From Thermoplasmatota archaeon (lineage in GTDB: Archaea; Thermoplasmatota; Penumbrarchaeia; JANQNL01), in NCBI GenBank assembly GCA_028279585.1, contig JANQNL010000009.1, forward strand, positions 1-64,000: a stretch of 64,000 nt of DNA, in the 5' to 3' direction. Positions 49,537 to 60,122 of the stretch are shown piece by piece. Under the pieces are notes generated by a model that did no database searches, was not told the origin of the DNA, and worked only from the letters and a program-made list of their open reading frames with translations. The first letter of the stretch is position 1. Each line of letters begins with the position of its first letter. The position numbers were made by a program, and so were the translations under genes.

Positions 49537-52500
49537 TCAGTATTCTTCCTGCACAAGCCTCTGAACGAAGTCTGCTAACACGTTCACCTTGGCCGTGTCA
49601 CCATCCCATGATGACAGCATGTCCTTGTGGATGAACTCAATATCGTTGATCATGGAGCCTATTGGCTTTTCCAACCCCCTCAGGTCCTGCTCGGGGCTGA
49701 ACACTATGACATTGATGTACTTGCCTGGAAGAAGGAGCATGTTGAGGTCTCCAAAGCCAAGGTTCTTGAGGTTTGCTGAATCCTTGTTGAACGAATCTTT
49801 GACGAACTGCTGCAGGACCTGTATCATGGACGCAAGGATGTCCTCGTCAACAGCGGAGGTCTCGTTCCAGGAGTAGTGGGCCATCATTATCCCGCTTTTG
49901 GAGACGATGAAGATCTCATCTATCTCTGGCAGGGATGAGTTGGAGAAGTCTGCCTCGTAGACCTGGGCTGGGGGCAAGGCCAGCATCGGTGGTTTGTCAT
50001 CACCGTCAGGCTTGCCGACAGGGTCCTCGTTGGGTCCGCCCCATGCCTCGAGCTCGGGAGCTTCCTCTTCCATGGCTATGAACTCCATGGGCTTTGCTGG
50101 AGCGATCTCCTGTCTGCCTTTCTCCACGGCCTTCTCTGTAAAGATGTCGGACTCCTCGATGTCTGCGACTATGGCGTCAGAGCTCTCTTCCATCGGAGGA
50201 AGCTCGGGTGGGAGTTCTTCCTCTTCCTCCGCTCCAGTCTCCTCTGTGGGTTCCTTCTTCCTGCGAAGAACAATGAACAGGACAACAACGATAGCTGCTA
50301 TCACCAACACCAAGGCCACTATCCCAACGATCACGAACAGCCCAGTCATGTCGGTGGACCCACCATCCCTCCCATCTGTTGTGTTCCCATCAGTGGTTCC
50401 ACCACCGCCATCAGTACCTCCACCAGTTGCTCTGACCTCAACAACAACAGAGGCGGACTCAGCTCCTGCAACCGCTGTGACCGTGTAGTTGTTTGCAAAT
50501 GCTGGGACCTCGAACGTGGCTGTCCAACCACCGTCCGAACCGATGTTCGCAAACCCTGTGGCCGAGCCCATGGAGACAGTGACCTGTGTTCCCTCGTCGA
50601 ATCCTGTGGACATCCCCGTGACCGTGATGTTGGAACCGACCAAAAAGACAGTGGCCTCCAGTGGAGTTATGATCGTGATGGTCTTTGGAACTACCACCGG
50701 AGCAAGCTCTGTGGTGAACTCTAGGACCACGGCCTCATCCATGAGCTTTCCTTCCGTGCTCGAAAGGGTTGCCGGGAACGTCACCTTGTAGGTGGTGTTG
50801 TAATCCAGGTCCACAAGTGGGTCCATGTTCAGGACAGTGGCCGAGGACCATTCGAGCTCGACGTCCACGGTCGGGAAGATAGTGATACCGATGATGGAAT
50901 CCTCCATTTCGACATTGAACATGGCCGATATGTTGGTGCCGATCTCCACGTCGGTCGTTCCATTGGCTGGGATGAGGTCTGTGATCATTGGGACCACACG
51001 CACATGCATTGTCGTGTTCCGCGCCCAGATGGACCATGGAGACGGATTCAGGGCCTCGTCCAAAGCGACGACCACGAAGTGATAGGTCGTATCCGGGGAC
51101 AACCCATCGACATCGTAGCTGGTCCCGTTGCATTCGTCCTGCAAGTAGTAAGGACCATCCCCTCCGGAGCTGCCGGTATCGTTGACATAGACCTGGTAGC
51201 GAACTATGTCTGGGTCCAGGGGAGCGTCCCAGGTTAAAGCAACAGAGTACTCGGACTTGGTCACCGCTGTGAGGTTCGTAGGCTCCTGAGGTGCAACCAG
51301 GTCAAGGAATGTGAAGTTCAGGACAGGCGACCATGCGCTGAGCAGATGCACATCGTCCATGGCACAGATGCGGAACTTTAGGGCGGTATCATGGACGAAC
51401 CATGATTCCTGGATGAAGTTCCAGGTCCCTGTATCGTTGTAGTAGTTGTACCAGGTTATCCCATCCTGCAGATGCATCTCGAGGATGTAGTTGATGGTGT
51501 CATCGTAATTGGCGGACCATGAGACGTTCACCCCACCACCTGCTACAACGGCGGTGAGGTTCTCAGGAACCATTGGGGGGATGATGTCACGTAAATAATG
51601 CCCGACCATTGGGGAAAGGGCGGACTTGTGACCTGCAAGGTCTATGGTCTGAATGCGGTACCAGTGCCAGGTCTCATCGGCAAGATCGACATCGTGGGTC
51701 CAGTTGGTCGTGTCGTTGTACATTATCTCCCAGGTTCCGGTCTGGTTCGTATACAAGGTGTAGTTGACTATGTCACTGAGCTTCTCCCAAGAGATGTTCA
51801 ATGACAGGTCCAGACCCATCCTTTCGATCTTCAGGTCTCCAGGAACTATAGGTGCGAAGATATCACCCGTGATGAACACCTCCCTGTGAGATGTGCTCAT
51901 GTTCACGTCCCTGACCTCCTCCCATGTGGCATCGCCTGTGAACTTCACCTTCACGGTCGTCACATTCTCGGTCGGAGTGTTCGAGTGGTAGTAGTACCGG
52001 TCCATGATGGTCAGGGTATCTGTCACCCCCTGAACAGCTGTCACATTGTCGATTCCACCGTATCCTGGGGTTGCATACTCGACATTGCCAGAGTCCAATA
52101 CCTGAACTTCCGCGCCCTGGAGGGGGGTTACGCCATCATCCATGAACGTTCTGATGTCCAGGTAGTTCATGATGTGGACCACACCACCATTGGCATCGAT
52201 GTTTCGGATGTCCCAGAATGTTGTATTCAGGAGCATGACAAAGCCATAGTCCTGGACATTAATGTCATAGCTTGCGCTCGATGATACGATAGAATCGACA
52301 ACGATGATATCGGTCCCGCTTAATACGTACCCGTAGGCATTGGGCCCAGAGGTACTGATGTTCACGTCGATGAAGACATTCCTCTCGGAGTCGTCTATGC
52401 TGTATACACCAAAACCATTGGAACCAGCTGTCGTGATATCAAGGCCTATGAAGGTGTTACTGCTAGAGTCATCGAAGAGCCTGACAGCGAAAGATGAGGT

Positions 52501-54699
52501 CCCCAGTGTAGAAACGGTTGAGTTGTAGAAATTATTCCTACTGCTCTGGGTGTTCAAACGTATACCGATCGCATCGTTTCCTCTGACATCGACATCGTTG
52601 TTGGTGAACCTGCAATCTGTGACGTACTGTGCCTGATTTATCCCGTGAGAGGACTGTCCATAGGTCTGCACTATATTCTTGTTGATCTTGCTGTGAGAGA
52701 CGGTGTTCAAGTAAATGGCCTCTGAGCTGACATCATAGGTGGTAATGTCGTTGTATTCCACTGTCGTTAAGATCTGGTTACCATACACCTGTATCCCATA
52801 CGCGTTGGAACCACTGGTCGAGATGGTACAATTATCAACGGTAGCTGTATGACTACCACCCACCAAGATCCCATGAGCATAATCTCCCTGGGTGGTGATA
52901 GTATTGTTGTGTATGACAAGATCTCGACCAGCATCGACATTGATACCCTGATTACCGTAAGGAGATGTCATGATCCAGTTATCTGAGATGGTGGTGTTGT
53001 CTCCAACAATGATGCATACGGACACACCGTTGATGCTGTAACCTTTCATGTCGTTCTCTAAGATCGTGGTCCTGTTCGCACCGTTCTCCGTCAGAATGAT
53101 CCTACTTGCGGTACCACGCGATGTCAGTTCATTGCCTTTGACAAGATTTCTTGTACTGCTATGGGAGATATAGACTAGGTGAGTGCTATCGGCCCAGGTA
53201 GTTATGTTATTACCAGTGATATTGTTATCATCAGAGCCAAGATATAAGCGCACACCATATGAGAAATCCCCTCGTGTGGTGATGTTGTTGAAAGTTACAT
53301 TGTTATCATCAACTGAGTCCAGATAAACTGCCAGCGAGTTATCGTCCCTTGTTGTGATATTATTGTGATGGATGTCCATCTGATCTGAGCTCGATTCAAT
53401 ATGAACACCCCTGGCCACAGTACCATGGGTTAGGATCCTGTTGTTACCAATGTCACCGATGTTGCATGACGATACTCTTATCCCTCCTCCAAGATAACCC
53501 CACGCTCGTATCCGGTTGTACTTTATCATCATCCGATCTGAAAACATCGTCCTAATACCATCACAATAGCCGTATCTGATGTCGATATCGTTGTCAAAGA
53601 TCAAAGCATCATCAGAGGATTCCAACCATACACCATCACAAAGGTCATCTGTTGTGTTGATATAATTGCCGATGATCTCTATCCGATCACATGTGTTCGA
53701 GTCAATACCCTTTGCAGAATCATACACCCTGATAGTATTATCTATAACGCGACAGTCGTTGGATTGGTACATGTACACTCCTTCAGAACTTGTAAGGTCT
53801 GTGCGTACCGTATTATAGGACACATTGGACCTACTGCAGAAGTGCATATAGATACCAGGAGAGGTTGTCCATTTGGTGTGTACACGATTGAAGACCACAT
53901 GTGAATCCTTGGTCGAGCTAAGGATATAGATGCCAAGGGACATGTAATCGTCTGTGACCACATCATTATCATAGATCTCATGGGAGTGGCCGTTCTCGAA
54001 ATAGATGCCTCTTGACTGCCATCCAGTCGTATTGATGATGCTTGAAGAAACATTATGGAAACTTCCCCCGTTGGCATACATACCATGAGAATCGAAGCCA
54101 TAGGTCCTTATCCTATTATCGTTAGAGAACGACAAGGCATTAGCATTGAAATGTGTCCCATTGGCATCATCACCGAAGGTAGTGATGTTGTTCCCGATCA
54201 CCCAATGCCAGGCACCGCCGTTCAACCGCAGTCCGATCCCCCAGTCATCGTATGTGGTGATATTGCATCCAGCTACAAGGCAGTTCAGAACAAGACCTCC
54301 ACCCACCTGGACCCCATAGCAATGGTCTCCACGGGCCGTGATATTGAATCCCGTCAGATTGATCCAATCCGCAGTGAGATTGAAGGCCGCGGCCCAATCG
54401 GTCATGGCCGATGTTCCCCAGTAGGTATGGTTCACCCTGCAGTTGGTCGTTGAGTTCCCCCGAACGGTGAGCGTCTTCCAGATCGTCACGTTCTCGTTGT
54501 ACGATCCGTTCCGAACCACCACTGTATCCCCAGGAGCAGCCGCGTCCACGGCATCCTGGATGGAAGAATATGTCGAGCCTGCTCCCACGTACAGTATCGA
54601 CCCAGCCACCGGTGCATCACCTGCCTCAGTGCTCAGCACTGGAACCATTGCGGTCAGCAGGAGAAGGACGCTTGCGATGACTAGCCTCTTCGATATCAT
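49537..54699 (-). CDS. Giant beta-helix receptor with Fn3, membrane helix and roadblock-like domain
   Basis: A 1720-aa protein: signal peptide (1-25), NosD-type right-handed beta-helix (about 40-860), a linking domain (about 870-960), three Fn3-type domains (about 960-1250), a Big_5-like domain (P-A-N-G-T-T-D-V), an Ig-like domain, a Gly/Thr linker, one membrane helix and a cytosolic end. The cytosol has an acidic stretch, then I-D-E-I-F-I-V-S-K-S-G-I-M-M-A-H-Y-S and D-E-D-I-L-A-S-M-I-Q-V-L-Q-Q-F, a roadblock/LC7-type fold known for regulating small GTPases. Function inferred as an outside-in receptor. Confidence 0.82.
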   Translation of the reverse strand: MISKRLVIASVLLLLTAMVPVLSTEAGDAPVAGSILYVGAGSTYSSIQDAVDAAAPGDTVVVRNGSYNENVTIWKTLTVRGNSTTNCRVNHTYWGTSAMTDWAAAFNLTADWINLTGFNITARGDHCYGVQVGGGLVLNCLVAGCNITTYDDWGIGLRLNGGAWHWVIGNNITTFGDDANGTHFNANALSFSNDNRIRTYGFDSHGMYANGGSFHNVSSSIINTTGWQSRGIYFENGHSHEIYDNDVVTDDYMSLGIYILSSTKDSHVVFNRVHTKWTTSPGIYMHFCSRSNVSYNTVRTDLTSSEGVYMYQSNDCRVIDNTIRVYDSAKGIDSNTCDRIEIIGNYINTTDDLCDGVWLESSDDALIFDNDIDIRYGYCDGIRTMFSDRMMIKYNRIRAWGYLGGGIRVSSCNIGDIGNNRILTHGTVARGVHIESSSDQMDIHHNNITTRDDNSLAVYLDSVDDNNVTFNNITTRGDFSYGVRLYLGSDDNNITGNNITTWADSTHLVYISHSSTRNLVKGNELTSRGTASRIILTENGANRTTILENDMKGYSINGVSVCIIVGDNTTISDNWIMTSPYGNQGINVDAGRDLVIHNNTITTQGDYAHGILVGGSHTATVDNCTISTSGSNAYGIQVYGNQILTTVEYNDITTYDVSSEAIYLNTVSHSKINKNIVQTYGQSSHGINQAQYVTDCRFTNNDVDVRGNDAIGIRLNTQSSRNNFYNSTVSTLGTSSFAVRLFDDSSSNTFIGLDITTAGSNGFGVYSIDDSERNVFIDVNISTSGPNAYGYVLSGTDIIVVDSIVSSSASYDINVQDYGFVMLLNTTFWDIRNIDANGGVVHIMNYLDIRTFMDDGVTPLQGAEVQVLDSGNVEYATPGYGGIDNVTAVQGVTDTLTIMDRYYYHSNTPTENVTTVKVKFTGDATWEEVRDVNMSTSHREVFITGDIFAPIVPGDLKIERMGLDLSLNISWEKLSDIVNYTLYTNQTGTWEIMYNDTTNWTHDVDLADETWHWYRIQTIDLAGHKSALSPMVGHYLRDIIPPMVPENLTAVVAGGGVNVSWSANYDDTINYILEMHLQDGITWYNYYNDTGTWNFIQESWFVHDTALKFRICAMDDVHLLSAWSPVLNFTFLDLVAPQEPTNLTAVTKSEYSVALTWDAPLDPDIVRYQVYVNDTGSSGGDGPYYLQDECNGTSYDVDGLSPDTTYHFVVVALDEALNPSPWSIWARNTTMHVRVVPMITDLIPANGTTDVEIGTNISAMFNVEMEDSIIGITIFPTVDVELEWSSATVLNMDPLVDLDYNTTYKVTFPATLSSTEGKLMDEAVVLEFTTELAPVVVPKTITIITPLEATVFLVGSNITVTGMSTGFDEGTQVTVSMGSATGFANIGSDGGWTATFEVPAFANNYTVTAVAGAESASVVVEVRATGGGTDGGGGTTDGNTTDGRDGGSTDMTGLFVIVGIVALVLVIAAIVVVLFIVLRRKKEPTEETGAEEEEELPPELPPMEESSDAIVADIEESDIFTEKAVEKGRQEIAPAKPMEFIAMEEEAPELEAWGGPNEDPVGKPDGDDKPPMLALPPAQVYEADFSNSSLPEIDEIFIVSKSGIMMAHYSWNETSAVDEDILASMIQVLQQFVKDSFNKDSANLKNLGFGDLNMLLLPGKYINVIVFSPEQDLRGLEKPIGSMINDIEFIHKDMLSSWDGDTAKVNVLADFVQRLVQEEY

Positions 54700-54797
54700 G
54701 GGAACACCTTGGCTAACAAGGACTTTCGAACAATCTCTGTGGGGGTAGAAATACCTTGCTCACAGGTTCGAGCACATATATCAAATTAGAGATTCGC

Positions 54798-57700
54798 TCA
54801 GTATTCTTCCTGTACAAGCCTTTGTACATATGTTGCTAGGACCGAGACCTCTTCCACATCGCCGTCCCACTGGGAGAGCATATCCTTTTCTATGAACTCC
54901 ATGTCGTTTATCATGGAAGAGAGGGGCTTCTCCAGGGACTTGAGCTCATCGTCCGGGCTGAACACGATGACGTTGATGTACTTTCCTGGCATGATGAGCA
55001 TGTTGAGGTCCCCGAACCCAAGGTTCTTGAGGTTGGCCTTGTCCTTGTTGAACGAGTCTTTGACGAACTGCTGGAGGACCTGGATCATTGATGCCAGGAT
55101 GTCCTCGTCCACAGCGGAGGTCTCGTTCCAGGAGTAGTGGGCCATCATTATTCCGCTTTTTGAGACGATGAAGATCTCGTCGATCTCTGGAAGGTCGGTC
55201 TGTGAGAAGTCGGCCTCGTAGATCTGGGCTGGGGGCAGGGCCAGCATCATCGGCTTTCCTACTTCCCCATCCGTGACCTGCTCTGGTGGGTCTTCCTCCA
55301 ACTCTCCAGCAGGCCCATCCCACTTCTCGAACTCTGGTTCGTCCACAACCGCTACGAACTCCATGGGCTTGGAACCCTCGACCTCTTTACGACCGTCGGC
55401 CTTGGTCTTCTCTGCGAAGATGTCGGACTCCTCGATGTCTGCGACAATGGCCTCGGAGCCCGGTTCCATTGGAGGGAGGTCGTTCTGGACCTCCTCTTCC
55501 TCCTCTGGTGATCTCTTCTTTCTGACTATGATGAAGGCCAGAACAGCAGCGATGACCATGAACAGGACGATGGCGATTATGATTATCAGCATCACCATTG
55601 TGGTTGAATCCATGGTCCCACCATCACCATCTCCGCCGTCCCCACCATCGCCGCCGTCTCCTCCCCCACCGGAAATCTGGACCTCGACGGTCACTGAGTC
55701 TGATACTGAACCTGCAGTAGCAGAGAGCGTGTAGTTGTTCGCAGTATCGGGAACAACAATGGAAGCTGTCCATCCTCCATCGTTACCGATCGTCCCGTAG
55801 GCAGTGTTCGCGCCCAAGGTAATAATTACCTGGACCCCTTGGTCGAAACCTGCAGAGGTCCCGACCACAGTGATCTCAGTGCCGCTGTTGAAGATAGATG
55901 CATCCGTAGGTGTCAGAATTGAGATCGCTTCAGGTACTACCACATCAGGAGCATCCTCAGTGGTGAAGATGAGGACATAGGTCTGACCCATGGTTTTGCC
56001 GTTGAGGGCCGTCACGGTTCCGGGGATGGTTATCGTGTATGTTGTGTTGTATGCTAGATCTGCTGTGAAGTCCATCTCCAGGACAGTGTTCAAGGTCCAG
56101 CTGAAGTCTACATCGACCACAGGGAATACGGTCAGTCCGACGATGGTCATGTTCACAGGGATGCTGAACAGAACGGAAACGTTGGAATCAATTGGGACAT
56201 CAGTTGTACCATTGGCTGGGACCGTGCTCAAGATCCTTGGTGTCTCAAGTAGCTGCAATGTGGTGTTGAAGGCCTCGTTGGACCAGGCGGAGATGAGGCC
56301 AGCTTCATCGTATGTTGTGACAACGAAGTAGTAGGTCGTGTCCGGGCTCATGTCGGTGAGTTCGTAGTGAGTGTAGTTGGTCTGGTCCTGGACATGATAC
56401 GGCCCACCAGGTCCAGTAGTTCCTGTGTCGTTGACGTAGACGTTGAAGCCCTCGATGTCCTGGTCCGACGGGGCTTCCCATTGGAGATAGATGGAGTGCT
56501 CTGTGTTCGTGCTGGCTGTTAGGTTGAGGGGAGAGCCGGGGATGATAGTGTCCACGAAGGTCAGGTTGGCCACGGGGGACCAATCACTGTGAAGGCCCAC
56601 ATCATCCCAGGCTCGGACCCTGAACTGGAGAAAGGCATCATGGACGAATCCCGGGTCGAATATCTGGAGCCATGTGTCGGTCTGGTTCACGAGATGGGTG
56701 AAGACTGAACCACCTGGAGCGATCCACTGCAGTTCGTAAGCTACTGTATCGTCGGTGTTGGGGGACCATGATATGTTCACCTCTTCACCTACGCCTGATG
56801 CTATCAGGTTCTGCGGGACCATTGGTGGGTAGATGTCTGCAAGGTAGTATGCTACGGAAGGAGAAGGACCTGAAAGATGCAGGGCCTGGTCCCTGGCCTC
56901 CACCGAATAGTAATACCACGTTTCATCGGGAAGGTCGGTGTGGTGGGTCCAGTTGGTCTTCTGGTACACCAGTGTATCCCAGTAACCAGAAATATTGGTG
57001 TAAAGGTAGTAATCCACGTCATCGATCACGTGGTCCCAGGAGATGTTCAATGCGTTCGGCCCGATCCTCCGAACGGTCAGGTTCTCCGGCATCAAAGGCT
57101 TGAAGATATCCCCCACTGTGAAATACTCGGTATGAGTGGTGGCCATGCTCACGTTCCTTGTCTCGTTCCATTCTGCCTCTGAAGAGTACTTGACAGAGAC
57201 CGTGGTGATGTTCTCCGTAGCGGTATTGGATTGGAAGTACCACCGATCTGAAATGAAAAACTCACCAACATATCCTATTGCTGGTGTAACTGGATCGGTC
57301 CCACCGTAACCAGGTGTCTGATAGACCACCTTGTCATCGTCCAGGACCTCTACCTCCACACCGGCCAGGGGAGTTGCGTTGTCCAGCACCACTATGTCAA
57401 GGAAGTTGTAGACCTCGACATAACCTCCACCATTGAGAGTTATCTCAAGATTGAAGAAGGTAGAGTTCACCATTCCAATGAGGCCGTCGTTCTCGCAGAC
57501 AAGGTCGTAGTCTGTCTGGGATGAGAGGGTCGAATCAACGAACCACACGGTGCTATTGTCGGTGTAGGAGGCGTGGGCACCGGAATTCTGGAGAAGGATG
57601 TCAGAACCGTAGATGATGTTCTCGTAACAGTTCTGCTGCGAGTATATACCGCAGCTATAGATGTTGTCCGTGTCGATGTCGAGATCATAGAAGACATTGT

Positions 57701-59942
57701 CCTCAGCTCCATTGTAGAGCTGGATACCATGACCTCCTTCGCCTTTGGTGTTGATTGTGACGTCCCTGAACACGTTGTCATCGGAGCCGTCGAAGCATCT
57801 TATCCCGAAGCCATCGTTACCGGTGGTGGAGATAGAGACGTTGCGGATAACGTTGTTCCTGGATGCACCGGTAATGTAGATGCCTGCACCGAAATTTCCA
57901 CTGGTCTCGATGCCTGAATCACGGATGGTGTTGTACAAGGAGCCAGAGATGTATATCCCATATCCATGCCAATCAGAACCAGTGGCGTTGTTGTGAGCTA
58001 GGACATTATCACGGCAATAGCTCAACAGGTAGAAACCGTAACTGTTCGATCCGTCGACATAGACCGTATTGTTGTCAATCATGCATGCGGGTGTTGTGGT
58101 CAGCTGGATGGCGGGTGCCTGGCTGGCACTTGTTGTGACAAGGTTGTAGGCGACCCTTGTTCCTGCTGAGGAGTATAATAGAACTCCTTCGCACAGTTGA
58201 CCTGTGGTCCAGATATCATTTGCATAGATGTAACAATCCGTTGCTTCTATCCCCCAGATGCCTGCGCCATCGTATCCGTGGTTATCAACTGTATTTCCAA
58301 TGATAGTGGAGTTACTGCTGAACCTGGACCAGATACCGACCGAGGCGTCCTCCCACACCTCCACAGTGTTCCATATGACATCGTTGAACTTGGAGTTCAT
58401 GTAAACGAGGATGCCCGTGCTGGACTCCTCATAACATGTGACGTTGTTGCCTGTGATGTTGTTGTAATTTGCTTCCCAGTATACCTCGATGCCGTCGCAT
58501 CCCATCTCCATGGTGGTGATGTTGTTCCAGGTGATGTTGCCATTGTCCGTCTCGTTGAAGTATACGCCATCAGCACAGTGCCTGGTCGTCATGATATCAT
58601 TATGGTGGACATCCACCTGTGTGGTATCCACGTGGATGTTGACACCGAATGCATAGTCCTGAGAAGTCTTGATGTTGTTGTGGGCGATCTCGACTATGTT
58701 GCACTCATCAGAATAGATCCCGTCTCCCTGGAAGCCATTGCACCAGATGTCATTGTATCTTATCCTGGTCCTATCGGAATCAAGGAGCTTGACGCCATAG
58801 GATGCCCAGTTGTGAGCGATGAAAGCGTTGTTGTATGCGAGGGTATCTTCGCACTCATCTATCTGGAAAGCATCGGACTGCTGGGCTGATACGTTGACCT
58901 GGTTGCCTACTATGATCGGGCGTATGTTCCTGAACATGCGGATACCGTCTGCTCCGGGAGCAGATGTATTGACCCTGTTGGCTCTTATCAGACTATCATC
59001 GGTATCGAACATGAAAATCCCATCGCCGTTGCTGCCCTCTGTCCAGATGATGTTATATGTGAGATTGATACCAGTACAATCCTCGATGACTACCCCATCT
59101 GTGTTTCCACCTATTGCTGTTACACGGTTGAACATCATCTCAGACCCTTGAACGACATCTTGAAGGAAGATGCCGTGGGCCATGGTCTGGGTGGTGGTAA
59201 CGTCGTTGTCATAGATGTCTACGACATCTCCGGTGTCCATGTAGATACCTCGACCATAGGGCTGTCTGGTCAGGATATAGTTGTGAGATACGTTGAACCA
59301 GCCTCCGCGGTAGGCATGGAACCCATAGGAGTGCCGCCCATCGGTGGTGATGTTGTTGTACTTCCACCAACCACCTGTAGATTGGTGGGAATATATGCCA
59401 TATGACCTATCACCGTAGACATAGATGTCATTGTACTGAGTCCAGGCAAGACCTGAATTGTACACGTTGATGGCTCCAGCATCACCATCTAGCGAATTGA
59501 ACTTGTTGTAGGTGATCCAGGCGTTATCGGTATTGGTATCATGGTAGACCCCATAGGTGTAATTTCCACCAGATGTGATGTTGAACCCAGAGATGTTCAC
59601 ACGGTTGGCCGTGATATTGAACACTGCTGCAAAGTCTGTGAAGTAGTTCGTCCCCCAGTGGGTGTGGTTGACCCTGCAGTCCTCACTGCTGTTACCCCTT
59701 AACACCAGGTCGGACTTGTAGATCGTGACGTTCTCGAAGTAGGACCCTTCCCTGACGATGATCGTATCGCCGGGGGATGCGGCATCCACAGCATCCTGGA
59801 TGGAGGTGTAGGTGGAACCTGAGTTCGCAACGTACAGAATGGCCCCTGCAGTGGGTGCATCACCTGCCTCAGTGCTTAACACTGGCATCATTGCTAACAA
59901 CAACAGCAGTACAGAACAGATGACCATCCTTTTCGATATCAT
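54798..59942 (-). CDS. Giant beta-helix receptor, tandem paralog
   Basis: The ATG at 59942 (MISKRMVICSVLLL) aligns with the start of the 49537 paralog (MISKRLVIASVLLL) and is preferred over the frame start at 59984; this gives 1714 aa. Layout is the same: signal peptide, beta-helix, three Fn3, Big_5-like, Ig-like, Gly-Gly-Asp linker, membrane helix (M-L-I-I-I-I-A-I-V-L-F), acidic stretch and the roadblock-like end. The last 130 residues are almost identical to those of the paralog while the beta-helix differs widely. The two genes are separated by about 100 bp. Confidence 0.82.
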   Translation of the reverse strand: MISKRMVICSVLLLLLAMMPVLSTEAGDAPTAGAILYVANSGSTYTSIQDAVDAASPGDTIIVREGSYFENVTIYKSDLVLRGNSSEDCRVNHTHWGTNYFTDFAAVFNITANRVNISGFNITSGGNYTYGVYHDTNTDNAWITYNKFNSLDGDAGAINVYNSGLAWTQYNDIYVYGDRSYGIYSHQSTGGWWKYNNITTDGRHSYGFHAYRGGWFNVSHNYILTRQPYGRGIYMDTGDVVDIYDNDVTTTQTMAHGIFLQDVVQGSEMMFNRVTAIGGNTDGVVIEDCTGINLTYNIIWTEGSNGDGIFMFDTDDSLIRANRVNTSAPGADGIRMFRNIRPIIVGNQVNVSAQQSDAFQIDECEDTLAYNNAFIAHNWASYGVKLLDSDRTRIRYNDIWCNGFQGDGIYSDECNIVEIAHNNIKTSQDYAFGVNIHVDTTQVDVHHNDIMTTRHCADGVYFNETDNGNITWNNITTMEMGCDGIEVYWEANYNNITGNNVTCYEESSTGILVYMNSKFNDVIWNTVEVWEDASVGIWSRFSSNSTIIGNTVDNHGYDGAGIWGIEATDCYIYANDIWTTGQLCEGVLLYSSAGTRVAYNLVTTSASQAPAIQLTTTPACMIDNNTVYVDGSNSYGFYLLSYCRDNVLAHNNATGSDWHGYGIYISGSLYNTIRDSGIETSGNFGAGIYITGASRNNVIRNVSISTTGNDGFGIRCFDGSDDNVFRDVTINTKGEGGHGIQLYNGAEDNVFYDLDIDTDNIYSCGIYSQQNCYENIIYGSDILLQNSGAHASYTDNSTVWFVDSTLSSQTDYDLVCENDGLIGMVNSTFFNLEITLNGGGYVEVYNFLDIVVLDNATPLAGVEVEVLDDDKVVYQTPGYGGTDPVTPAIGYVGEFFISDRWYFQSNTATENITTVSVKYSSEAEWNETRNVSMATTHTEYFTVGDIFKPLMPENLTVRRIGPNALNISWDHVIDDVDYYLYTNISGYWDTLVYQKTNWTHHTDLPDETWYYYSVEARDQALHLSGPSPSVAYYLADIYPPMVPQNLIASGVGEEVNISWSPNTDDTVAYELQWIAPGGSVFTHLVNQTDTWLQIFDPGFVHDAFLQFRVRAWDDVGLHSDWSPVANLTFVDTIIPGSPLNLTASTNTEHSIYLQWEAPSDQDIEGFNVYVNDTGTTGPGGPYHVQDQTNYTHYELTDMSPDTTYYFVVTTYDEAGLISAWSNEAFNTTLQLLETPRILSTVPANGTTDVPIDSNVSVLFSIPVNMTIVGLTVFPVVDVDFSWTLNTVLEMDFTADLAYNTTYTITIPGTVTALNGKTMGQTYVLIFTTEDAPDVVVPEAISILTPTDASIFNSGTEITVVGTSAGFDQGVQVIITLGANTAYGTIGNDGGWTASIVVPDTANNYTLSATAGSVSDSVTVEVQISGGGGDGGDGGDGGDGDGGTMDSTTMVMLIIIIAIVLFMVIAAVLAFIIVRKKRSPEEEEEVQNDLPPMEPGSEAIVADIEESDIFAEKTKADGRKEVEGSKPMEFVAVVDEPEFEKWDGPAGELEEDPPEQVTDGEVGKPMMLALPPAQIYEADFSQTDLPEIDEIFIVSKSGIMMAHYSWNETSAVDEDILASMIQVLQQFVKDSFNKDKANLKNLGFGDLNMLIMPGKYINVIVFSPDDELKSLEKPLSSMINDMEFIEKDMLSQWDGDVEEVSVLATYVQRLVQEEY

Positions 59943-60078
59943 GATAACACCCTGGCAGGTCCACGACCAGATACGATTCCCCAAGGTGTTACTAATATGT
60001 TACTCATAGTTCAGGCAAAATCTACCATACAGCCCAACTTTGGCACATCGTTTATTCTTGATCCAAAGTTAGGCGTAC

Positions 60079-60122
60079 CCTGAAATTGACGAGCCATCAT
60101 ACTTAGGGGTGTCAATTTCAGG
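60079..60122. promoter_or_regulatory. Perfect 12-bp inverted repeat upstream of a membrane protein gene
   Basis: CCTGAAATTGAC (60079-60090) and GTCAATTTCAGG (60111-60122) flank a 20-nt spacer. The GTG start at 60109 falls at the edge of the right arm. It could be an operator or an RNA hairpin controlling translation. Confidence 0.55.
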
